A stretch of 64,000 bases of DNA. It comes from Chalara sp. BL73. Taxonomy: Eukaryota; Ascomycota; Leotiomycetes; Helotiales. Below the pieces are notes generated by a model. It saw nothing but the letters and a program-made list of their open reading frames with translations. It made no database searches and was not told the origin of the DNA. The position numbers were made by a program, and so were the translations under genes. The stretch covers positions 930,001-994,000 of the forward strand of contig CAKJVC010000092.1 in assembly GCA_918026815.1 (NCBI GenBank), read 5' to 3'. Shown here piece by piece: positions 55,457 through 64,000 of the stretch (position 1 is the first letter of the stretch; each line of letters begins with the position of its first letter).

Positions 55457-58168
55457 ATGGTAGAAGTTTTCAAGGACTCCATTTTCTTAATTCTTCTCAG
55501 CAAGGAACTCGGAAAGGATCAGGCTAAAGGGGCAAGCATGTCATTTCCAACTTCGCCCGTAAATGCTAATGCTATATCAGTATAAAACTGCTATCGAAAG
55601 TGGCGGAGGAGAAGCGCTCATATACCCTACGAGCAAGCGCATTGACTTCGACGATGGTGTCACACATATCATCTCATTGACCAGCGACTTTCCCCAATAC
55701 GCCGAAGCGCAAGACTACTATGTACCTGTGGTTACTCCATCCTGGATCACTCAGTCCCTCATGAAAGGCAAGCAAGCCACATACCGACCTTACACTCCCG
55801 ATCCGACATTATTCTTCTCGAATGTGGTTATATGCTGTGGTGATATTCCTTCAGGCGACAAAGATGCAATCATTGGCGCTGTACTTGCGCTTGGTGGGAT
55901 GGAAACTAGCAGCATGACGAGACTCACGACTCATATATGTGCACTTACTATGGATCATCCCGTATGTAAGGCGGTTCAGGATAAGAAATTGAAGACGAAA
56001 ATTGTTCTTCCACACTGGTAACATGAATTCCTCAGATATTCAAGAATTTGGCTAATCTCTCTTCAGGTTTGATGACTGTTTAAAGCTTGGGAAGCGCATA
56101 GATGAGACGCCGTATTTACTTCCTGATCCGGAGATATTCCGTAAACACCGTGAGGAAGATGTGCCGATTCCAGATTCTGACCATATGGCAGGTGCTACAT
56201 CGTCAGTTCCAACCAACCTCAATCTTCAGGTACCAATGGATTCTCCAGCACTGCGACGCTTGACAATATTCGCAGATAAAGCAGTCATGATCTCAAATGA
56301 TCTGAACATGAGTAGCCGTATTCGCACTATTATTGAAAGTCTCATCGAAGGCGGTGGAGGCACAATGACAACCTCCATACAAAAAGCTAACATATATGTA
56401 TGTCATTACCGGCATGGTAGAGATTATGTGATCGCGTCCCGCGCCGGCATAGACGTAGGAAACCTCTCCTGGCTGTATTATTTGATCACCCATAACGAAT
56501 GGACTTCTCCATTTCGGAGGCTGATGCATTATCCGTTGCCAAAGGAGCCGTTACCGGGTTTTGAACGTCTCAAGATTACATTATCTAACTATGGTGGTGA
56601 CGCTCGGGTGTATCTCGAGAATCTAGTTCGTGCTGCAGGCGCAGAGTTTACCAAGAATATGAAGGAAGAAAATACGCATCTGATCACAGCTCGAAACACG
56701 AGCGAGAAGTGTGAAGCTGCGAAGGAATGGGATATCGAAATGGTCAATCACCTCTGGATCGAGGAGAGCTATGCGAAATGCAAGGCTCAGAAATTATCAG
56801 ACCCACGATATACACATTTCCCACCTCGAACGAACTTAGGCGAGGTAATTGGGCAGACACAATTTGATGAAGAGACACTTGCACAAATTTATTTCCCAAG
56901 AGATCCAACACCTAGTCCGGACGATCCTGAGCTGCTGAAAAGACCTCCCATGCACGAAAAGGATCAAAATCGTGCGATCTCAAAAGCATCTGATGAGGAT
57001 ATACAAATGGCTGATATGAGCGATGAAGAGCCCAAGAAAGTAGAGAAAGGGTCTAGTGTCAAACCAAAGAAAGCATTGACAAAGACAAAAGCAAGAGCTT
57101 CAACAGACTCAGTCTCTACGCCGGCACCTAGTCGCAGAATCAGTCTAGACAAGGAGAACAATACCCCTTCTTCCACCAATAGCCGCAGCGCCAAAGACAA
57201 AGCCCTTAATAAACTCCACGGTCTGGCACCAGATATTGCACTTTACGAAAAGGAGAAGAAACGAAAAGGTGCTGTATGGGGCGGGGAACGAGCAGCAAAC
57301 AAGATCGAGAAGGAACGATCCTTAGAACGAAGCTCAAGCCCGGCTGCTCAGAGCGAGGAAGAGGAAGAGTATTCCGCTGATGACCAACCAAAGCCAAAAC
57401 GCTCAAAAATATCTGCACCTACACTTCCACCCGCCGAAATTCGATTACTGATTACCGGCTATAAGAAGTGGATAGAGAAACCAGAGAGGGAAGAGAAAGA
57501 TAGGGTAAGGTATTCAACTCCTAACCCAGCAATCAAGACTAATAGCTTTACAGAGGAAATTAAGAGAGCTTGGTATTTTAGTTGTGCAAGACCCCGCGAG
57601 TTGCACCCACCTTGCAGCGCCGTCTATGGTTCGAACCAAAAAATTTCTCTGTGCACTTGCTAGTGGGCCGACGATAGTTTCTGCAGGATTTATCGATCAC
57701 TGTATTGAGCATGGAGAGATACCCCATGCAGCCGATTACCCACTGAGCGACACGACGAATGAAAAGAAGTTTAAATTGAAGCTAAATGATGCTCTAGTAC
57801 GAGCTAAGGCTAATAGACGTTGCCTTCTGAAAGGAATATCTGCTGTATACTGCACAGCTGAAATACCGAATGGTACAGATACATATAGGGATATTGTCAC
57901 GGCGAATGGCGGCACATTTTTAATTTTCCGCGGACGTGGTGTACCAACTATTAAGCCTACAAAACCCGAAGAGGATGACGGACCAGCGGAGCCGGTCTAT
58001 CTGCTCAGCGGTGACAGACCTGAGGAAAAGAAGATCTGGAGCAAATTCACTGGAATGGCGGAAGCAGGGAACATGATTCCGCGGATTGTGAAGACAGAAT
58101 GGTTGTTAGATGTTGCGATGTCTCAGCAGCTGAAGTGGAACGACGGATACCTAGCAACTGGCAAGTGA
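55457..58168 (+). CDS. Multi-BRCT DNA-damage-response protein (Rtt107/Brc1-like)
   Basis: Exons 55457-55531, 55581-56017, 56067-57504 and 57554-58168 give 854 residues. Several BRCT repeats are visible: N-terminal (GGGEALIYPTSKRIDF, then GVTHIISL, then PVVTPSWITQSL), a second (GDKDAIIGAVLALGGMETSS, then LTTHICAL, then LPHWFDDCLKLGKR), two in the middle (AGIDVGNLSWLYYLI; LVRAAGAEFTKNMKEENTHL, then NHLWIEESYAKC) and two C-terminal (SCTHLAAP, then SAGFIDHCIE; then IVKTEWLLDV). Between them lies a Lys/Ser-rich linker with SP sites (about 470-600). This layout fits Rtt107/Brc1, which recruits repair factors to phosphorylated H2A. The first intron is modelled as GC-AG (55532-55580); no GT donor of plausible length keeps the conserved sequence. 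Confidence 0.85.
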
Positions 58169-58509
58169 CGACCTTTGTGAAATGTTTGACAGCATAAGGT
58201 TGGAGTTATACCCTTGGTACTGGGAGGACGCCTCTTATTCATGATTCATTAGCGTTCATGTATCTCTAAACAGTAATGATGATGCCTACCAATGAGTGCT
58301 CCTTATGCGTGATTCTTCATATCCCATCTTTCCCAAATCTGGCTTGTATCTCTATGAATGTCCATAATACTCTCTCCTTATGCTGGCAATTTAGTAGCGC
58401 TCCTTGCTGCGCATCATTCTTTGAGAATCTCCTTTCTCTAGCCACGACTTCAAAGCCCTGTCTCCTAAGCCCTGTCCCCTTTCATTTTGCAGTTTCCGAC
58501 ATGAACATT
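58169..58509. other. Convergent 3' region
   Basis: 341 bp between the BRCT gene and VPS25 stop codons. No feature seen. Confidence 0.55.
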
Positions 58510-59190
58510 TCAATAGAACTTCACACCCTGCTGATCCGCCTCTCCAAAAATCTGCGCCTTGCCTCTCTTAACCAATATCGCCAAAGCCCTCTGTAATAAC
58601 TCCGGGTCTAGACCATGAAATTCTACTTCCCATCAGCCCATCACCCCTATGCTCTTCTCATCCTCTCTCCCCACCACCACCCATCCATGTCATTTCACAG
58701 AGATGAGAAACATACCTTGAGATAAAGTCGCTTCGCTCTCCGTCAGCTCATAGAGCGTCAACACGGTATTCTTCTGCGCCGTCTCCTCAACCCACTCATG
58801 TATTATCTGCGCCCACTCTTCCGGCCGCTTATACCATATCCACACCGTGCCTCCTCCGCCCACGGCCACGGCTCCTGCCTTCCCTCCCTTTCCCCCGATG
58901 TACTCTGCGCGCCCCTCCTTCACCATAAACTCCACGATCTCTTTCAAAAAGGACTCTGAGACTCGCCGGTTGATGGTCGTGTTGTTGAAGAGCGGCGAGG
59001 AGAGAGCGGAGGAGAGCGTCAGGCGAGTGAGCTGGTGGAAGGAGTGGTAGCTGAGGATCAAGGCCGACCATTTTTGGAGCTGTGCATGGAGGGTTGTGAG
59101 GTTGGATTGTCGGGTGTAGAAGGGCGGGAAATTGTGTTCGCGCGGGAAGAGGAAGGTTCCAGATTTTGAAGAGGAGCCTTGAGAGGCCAT
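58510..59190 (-). CDS. VPS25: ESCRT-II subunit Vps25
   Basis: Endosomal sorting subunit made of two winged-helix domains. Exons 59190-58716 and 58622-58510 (93-nt intron) give 195 residues. Hallmarks: FPREHNFPPFYTRQSNLTTL followed by HAQLQKWSALIL (the N-terminal PPFYT motif that contacts other ESCRT-II subunits), INRRVSESFLKEIVEFMVKE, WIWYKRPEEWAQIIHEWVEE, and the C-terminal FHGLDPELLQRALAILVKRG followed by KAQIF and GVKFY at the very end. It carries a Gly/Ala/Val-rich insert (GGKGGKAGAVAVGGGG) between the domains. Confidence 0.95.
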
Positions 59191-59721
59191 TTCTGGGCGA
59201 GGATATGGTTATGCAAGACTATGTTGGAAGTTAGATATTGAGAGGATGTCAGGATGGAGGGGTTCAGCCTTATAAGTGAGGCTGAGGAAGGGGCTTTTGA
59301 GCACGGTGGGGTTACCCAGGAGTAGGACTATTAGGGTAAGAAAGGTGGCAAGGAGTTATATAAGCTAGTAGTATTTTGTGATTCTTGATGTAGCTGAGGA
59401 ATGAAACGTTCACTTTAGATTTGCGAAAACGTTTTTAAAGGTGCTTCTTGGAAGTCACCAATTCGTAAATGGGCTATTGGGGTATACACGGGTTTTCCCT
59501 ACCCACCACATAGCGTATGTACCCTAGAATGATAGAGATGTTCCAATGAGGCATCGAATATTCTCAAATGAATGCCTATATTGAGCTCTTTTGGCTTACC
59601 AGAATGGTTTTCTGTTCGTGGAAGTTGAAGACACTCGTGTGGGTATTTGATCGTCGAAGTCTGATCTGACTGCAATGCATCATACTTATCTGAGCTCACC
59701 TGGATGTGGCAATGATTGCTA
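59191..59721. other. Intergenic region
   Basis: 531 bp: promoter of VPS25 and 3' side of the SR-type gene. No supported feature. Confidence 0.55.
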
Positions 59722-60755
59722 TCATCCAAAATTCTGTTTCGCAAGCGCTCTCAGCATCTCCATCGTCTTTTCCTCCTTTGCCCTATGCTCAGCGAATCTC
59801 TCCTCTCTTTCAGCCATTCTGGCTCTGAGGTTCTCTTCCTTCCTCAATTCTCTTTCGTTCTTTTTCCGTTCAACATTCTCTTTCATCTTCTTATATTCTC
59901 CAACTCCATCACCGCCACCCATTAGCTCTGCGTCAGGTACTTCGGCTGCGCCAGGTGATTTCTCACGGAACGATTTCATCTTTTCATTGAGCTCTTTTTT
60001 CTTCTCCAATTGACGCTCTCGGGTTCCGGCTTCAGCACGCGGAGCAATTTCGTCCAGAGCTTCTTTCTGAAGTTTTCGATCATGCTTACGTTGGTTCCTC
60101 ATGTCATCACGGCATGCAAGTCTATCTTCGGCTTCCATTTCCCTTTTCAGTTCTAGATCTTGCAAATTGGGTATCCTTGGCCCCATCCTACTGATGCTGG
60201 ACCTTTTTTCTTGCCCAGGCAAAGCTGGCCCAACAGAGTCATCGCTGTCACTCTCTTCGATTTCTTGTTTAGCTGTAGAGGCACTTGCTTTCGATTTCGC
60301 AAGTTTCTCGACTCGTTCCCATTCCTGGCCAGGGGCATCTTTGGCTTTCTGTAATGTAGCTGGATCGTACCAACCTTCAGCTAAATCTCCACGATTCCTC
60401 ACAGATGTGAGTATAGCTCTTACGAACGTTCCTACTTGAGTGTGCCTTACCATTTACCAATAAAGCTCTTCCAGCGACCTTTCGCTTCTGTCTCATCCAA
60501 GTCTGCCAGTATCTTCTGCTTCTGAATATCCAGGTAGGATGCAAACAGTGGCTTAAACTGTGAAAAGTCATGCTTTGTTAATGGCCGTGAGTTGTAAGGT
60601 AAAGCAGCTGGAGTAGTAGCCTCAGTCTTGTGCCTCTGATGTCTGTGAGGAGAACGAGTGCGATGATTAGAGTGCGAATGATGCCTCCGTGGCGAACGCG
60701 ACCTGGAGTCTCGCCTGCGATCGCGTTCTTGACGTGAGCTTGTTCTATCAGTCAT
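59722..60755 (-). CDS. Nuclear SR-like coiled-coil protein (often annotated as Hel117-like)
   Basis: Exons 60755-60451 and 60397-59722 (53-nt intron) give 326 residues. The first 45 residues are an Arg/Ser/His-rich tract (RRRDSRSRSPRRHHSHSNHR). A conserved block follows, LPYNSRPLTKHDFSQFKPLF, then ASYLDIQKQKILADLDE, then GRWKSFIGKWNRGDLAEGWY with DPATLQ, which spans the splice junction. The rest is a Lys/Glu-rich coiled coil (ELKREMEAEDRLACRDDMRN, KKMKENVERKKNERELRKEE). The composition suggests a nuclear, splicing-associated protein; no helicase motifs are present, so a helicase name would be misleading. The gene starts 188 bp from the divergent gene at 60944. Confidence 0.75.
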
Positions 60756-60943
60756 TCTGAAGTTAAAGGCGAAGATTTGTCAGTTTGATAAATGAATGTG
60801 CTGCATCATTAGACGAGTTGGGAGGTCCGGCTGCAAAAAACATTGTGGAGAAGCCGAAGCTTTCCCCACCAAATGCATATCACGTCACCACCCGATAACA
60901 ACGGCAAGCTTCACAACTCCAGTTGTCCCAACAACTCCTCACG

Positions 60944-62140
60944 ATGGTTCCCGAGAATACCGAAATGTCAGCTGAAGCAGATCCGTCCCTCGAGAATGCA
61001 CCAGCGTCTGATTCAGACCCATATTCAAGCTCCGACGCGGCAGGCACCTCGATTCATTACACGATCGATACCTCACAGCTTCCTAGACCCTTATTCTACA
61101 ATCGCTCCAGATTTGATCGAGCTTTCACTGAGATATGTCAGCAGAAGCTTCAATCGTATTCCAAGATCATTGGGCGACGACTTACCCTGGAGGAAGTCAA
61201 CGCTGAGGCGTTTTGGGCTGCAAGACAGCTCCAAATAACATCATATGGTGGCCCTGTAGGGATTGCGTATGCATTATGGAAAGTCAACAGCTCAAGGAGC
61301 ACGTTTCAGTACCCTTTCTTCAAACCAGATCTGGAGGAGTTTAAGCCGGGGACGTCTATACCGAAATTTACACCACACTCAATTAGAGGAAATAAATGGA
61401 CCATTCCTCTCTTGCATAGTACAAGACTAGGAGCTTATGGTCTATTCAGTGGCCTTTTTGCATATGTTTTCTTTGCTGGTTATGCGACTAGCATTGCTAC
61501 AGTTGGAGAATACCACGATCCAAGGTTACAGGATATCATTAAAACTGTTATGCGGAAAGCACAACTTATGCGCAACCCGCATTCGATACAAAACGATACA
61601 GAAGTCGGTTCAACAGCCGGGGGAAGCACTAGCGAATATAATGGTGAAAGTTCTGAGCAAATCAAAAGCATACCAAAATATGAAGGAGGTACCTTTGAAC
61701 AATCCGCGCAAAAACAGACCTCATCTCGACAGCACCAAATACCAAGAGAAGATTATGAGGACTTGGCGCGATCCGATAATCCATCCTTCAATCTCGGACT
61801 CAGTGAGAGGGACGACATAGCATCAGGACCCCCAGCACCATTACCAACACCAAAACAAATGCAGGGTTCAGCTTGGGATCGAGTACGAAGTGGTGCAATG
61901 GCGAGCCCAGACAAACAGGAAACCAGAGCCAGAGAGTATTCAGGAAGTGCTTGGTTAAGATTACAAAATAATTCAGGAAGAAAGGATGATACGTCGTCGG
62001 CACAGGATAACCTCTCATTTTCGAAAAGTGAAGAACAAAGCTTAGGGAAGGAGGAGGCACAAAGGGACTTCGATGCGATGGTCGACCGTGAGAGGAGAGG
62101 TGAGGAATTTAGAAGTGAGGGTGGTGAACGACGATGGTAG
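60944..62140 (+). CDS. Conserved fungal protein with a central membrane segment
   Basis: Single-exon protein of 398 residues beginning MVPENTEMSAEADPS. The N-terminal half contains an ordered domain: FYNRSRFDRAFTEICQQKLQ, then EEVNAEAFWAARQLQITSYG, then GPVGIAYALWKVNSSR. A hydrophobic stretch follows at about residues 165-190 (GAYGLFSGLFAYVFFAGYAT), probably one or two transmembrane helices. The C-terminal half is hydrophilic and disordered, with repeated SAWDRVRSG/SAWLRLQNN motifs and a charged end. The upstream frame begins at a TTG; the ATG at 60944 is used. I recognise the type as conserved in filamentous ascomycetes but cannot name its function. Confidence 0.75.
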   Translation: MVPENTEMSAEADPSLENAPASDSDPYSSSDAAGTSIHYTIDTSQLPRPLFYNRSRFDRAFTEICQQKLQSYSKIIGRRLTLEEVNAEAFWAARQLQITSYGGPVGIAYALWKVNSSRSTFQYPFFKPDLEEFKPGTSIPKFTPHSIRGNKWTIPLLHSTRLGAYGLFSGLFAYVFFAGYATSIATVGEYHDPRLQDIIKTVMRKAQLMRNPHSIQNDTEVGSTAGGSTSEYNGESSEQIKSIPKYEGGTFEQSAQKQTSSRQHQIPREDYEDLARSDNPSFNLGLSERDDIASGPPAPLPTPKQMQGSAWDRVRSGAMASPDKQETRAREYSGSAWLRLQNNSGRKDDTSSAQDNLSFSKSEEQSLGKEEAQRDFDAMVDRERRGEEFRSEGGERRW

Positions 62141-63312
62141 ATGTATTATATGACCGTTCTTAGCTGATGGAGCAGTGTAATACCACACCGAAGAGGTTTC
62201 GGCCATTTCCAGAATTTCTTACTGCCCAAATACAGCATTCTTTAATTCGGCTCTGCATTCTCAATCTAGCTGAGGGCTCTACTCTCTCATTGTGAAAATT
62301 CCTCTTCACGTACTGTGCACAATACAAGGTTAAGAGATTTCACAATCCTGGTAATTCTGAACAACATTAGGAGATAGCTTCGACCCTCAACCGCCGTATG
62401 CCATGATAACAGCGAACTCCTAGGGCTCATACCGAACCTACCATCATCCCATTTTTCGAAGATTTGTTCTGGTTAAAGTCCTGCTACGACTTTCCAATTT
62501 CCATTAAATGTTGGAAATCTCTGGCATGGTGATTCATCACACCAAAAATAGCCTTGCCCATTTTCTCTCACAATTACAATAAGCTTTTTTTTTTCAATAA
62601 ATCCAACTTCCAATTCCCCTTACCAACACCATCACCGTCTCCTTCTAACAATCATTCAGTCTCGGTATAGAGTGAACGTTATCAAAGACGTGACCTGCAT
62701 CCAATCAAAGCCATAAGATCCTCGCTTAGGATGCCAACTCCTGATTCCTAACGAGGCTGAGGATGTTATAAATCCTCAACTCCTACATCGCTCCAGCTGG
62801 AGATATGGAAGAAAGTTCTCTCCCTCGCAGTAAATTGATGATTGATAGCCCATTGAGCTGGTATGTGATTTTAGAGTTCTTCGAGGTGGAGAGTATGAAG
62901 ATGGCTGGGAAGAATGGGCCGTGAAACCGCGCGCTTATTATATGTTGGAAAAGCGTAGCCGATTTTATTTTACATTTAAGAGTTGAAGACATATTAATCT
63001 GCCACGATTGTCCCTCGTAAGATGAAAGCGCCTATTTGCGTGCAGCATGATCCCGCGCTTACAGCACTTCCAGGTGCAGCTTCACTCGGTCATCCAAGCG
63101 GGATCGAGGATGAATTAAGATATTAGATGAGCACTCCTTCTCGTTCATGATTCCTAGAATAAACGGGTATATATGCGCACTGCCCACTCCTCGTGTTTCA
63201 GTTCATCAACTTAGCCACTGTTTACTATCCTTCCTATCCGCAAGCCGGACCACCCACTCCTTTCACACGAGACGATAATACACAGACGTACTTGACGTAC
63301 CTACACATCACA
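62141..63312. other. Intergenic region
   Basis: 1.17 kb without a supported gene. A short minus frame at 62783-62992 is unconvincing. The right end, with a TATA-like TATATATG at about 63167, is probably the promoter of the secreted protein. Confidence 0.5.
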
Positions 63313-64000
63313 ATGCGTACCACACACCTAGCAGCGCTGGTTCCGCTCCTCCTATCCTCCGCCATGGCAATTCCCACTCCGTCTCCCGCCCCTCCAGGAC
63401 CTAAACCGCCCGCCACAGAACCACAATGCAAAGGCATGGGCGTCCTGCTTAAAAATGCACGCTCCACCGAGGAGAAATATTATTTCTACAATAATCTCTG
63501 GAATGGCGATGGGACAGCAGGGCCACAAATGGACTTCTCAAAGCCCGATCAGATTGTCTCGCTTAGGCCAAACGAAGAAAAACACGTTCCTCTCGACTCG
63601 AAATTCAAAGGCCGCATTCAGCGCGGTAACAAGCTTGGTGGAACATGGGCGGAATTTCAGACGTCCGCGGATAATGATCCCGCACATGCAGCGCATGGGG
63701 ATATTAGTATACAACAGGGCTGTGACGGCGCCGCGACGATTCAGAGCACCTGTACGGATAGCAAGTGTGGAGGGAACGTGATCGGCGGGTTCGATTGGGA
63801 TCCCTTTAAGGGCGCCGATGACAAGGCATTATATTGGCCCACTACTGATGGGCGAAAGGTTCTGGATAGTACGGAGGGCAACTGGGAGAGGCAGCCGAAT
63901 ACGAAGACGATTGATCATTTGAATAAGGTGGTTGGGCAGATTAATGCGTATATTAAGGGAGGATCAGGGACCAGAGATATCGCGAGCCCGAACGGGTGCC
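63313..64000 (+). CDS. Secreted protein of unknown function, truncated by the window end
   Basis: The reading frame is open from the ATG at 63313 to the last base (229 codons, no stop), so the gene continues beyond the window. Residues 1-19 (MRTTHLAALVPLLLSSAMA) form a signal peptide, followed by a Pro-rich linker (IPTPSPAPPGPKPPATEP). The mature domain begins at about QCKGMGVLLKNARSTEEKYY, followed by FYNNLWNG, and has few, spaced cysteines (GCDGAATIQSTCTDSKCGG) that could form disulfides, plus FDWDPFKGADDKALYW. The overall style is that of a small extracellular fungal protein of beta-sandwich type, but I do not recognise the family. Confidence 0.75.
   Translation, partial: MRTTHLAALVPLLLSSAMAIPTPSPAPPGPKPPATEPQCKGMGVLLKNARSTEEKYYFYNNLWNGDGTAGPQMDFSKPDQIVSLRPNEEKHVPLDSKFKGRIQRGNKLGGTWAEFQTSADNDPAHAAHGDISIQQGCDGAATIQSTCTDSKCGGNVIGGFDWDPFKGADDKALYWPTTDGRKVLDSTEGNWERQPNTKTIDHLNKVVGQINAYIKGGSGTRDIASPNGC

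Overview
The window is nuclear DNA of a filamentous ascomycete (Pezizomycotina; gene content and intron style suit a leotiomycete, which is inference). The signs are many short GT-AG introns of about 45-95 nt with CTAAC/CTGAT-like branch points, compact genes on both strands separated by AT-rich spacers, nuclear-encoded mitochondrial proteins, a Zn2Cys6 regulator, a pectin-catabolism enzyme and secreted proteins of fungal type. I give spliced models. Many open frames begin at GTG or TTG; for those I use the first supported in-frame ATG.

Layout. 1-8.4 kb: a Zn2Cys6 transcription factor, a GOR1-type 2-hydroxyacid dehydrogenase and anthranilate phosphoribosyltransferase (TRP4). 8.9-18.2 kb: mitochondrial ribosomal protein uL10m, a PI-PLC-like protein, a mitochondrial protein usually named casein kinase II beta 2 subunit, a tRNA-Gln gene with an unusual insert, and a single-pass membrane protein. 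18.6-25 kb: a zinc alcohol dehydrogenase broken by one missing base, a 125-nt palindrome, a membrane-anchored spermidine-synthase-like protein and L-galactonate dehydratase. 25-33.9 kb is a gene-poor, decayed stretch with stop-riddled gene relics, a tandem-repeat secreted protein and a small secreted protein whose downstream frames look frameshifted.

33.9-64 kb is dense housekeeping sequence: TmpA-like oxidoreductase, a SUZ-domain protein, NAR1, a small multi-spanning membrane protein, an aldo-keto reductase, an Iec1-like C2H2 protein, a MYND protein, the phospholipid methyltransferase OPI3, the Rpd3L subunit Rxt2, TRAPPC11, an alpha/beta hydrolase, a multi-BRCT Rtt107/Brc1-like protein, ESCRT-II Vps25, a nuclear SR/coiled-coil protein, a conserved membrane protein, and a secreted protein cut by the window end.

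The genes form no evident biosynthetic cluster. They serve separate processes: tryptophan, phosphatidylcholine and galacturonate metabolism, Fe-S assembly, vesicle traffic, chromatin and DNA repair. The most unusual item is the tRNA-Gln(UUG) gene at 14991-15117. Removing a 55-nt GT...AG insert from its D-loop leaves a complete cloverleaf with intact A and B boxes and a pol III terminator. Other points of interest are two putative GC-AG introns, a 17-nt micro-exon, relics whose stops look RIP-derived, and a 39-bp repeat that keeps several frames open.
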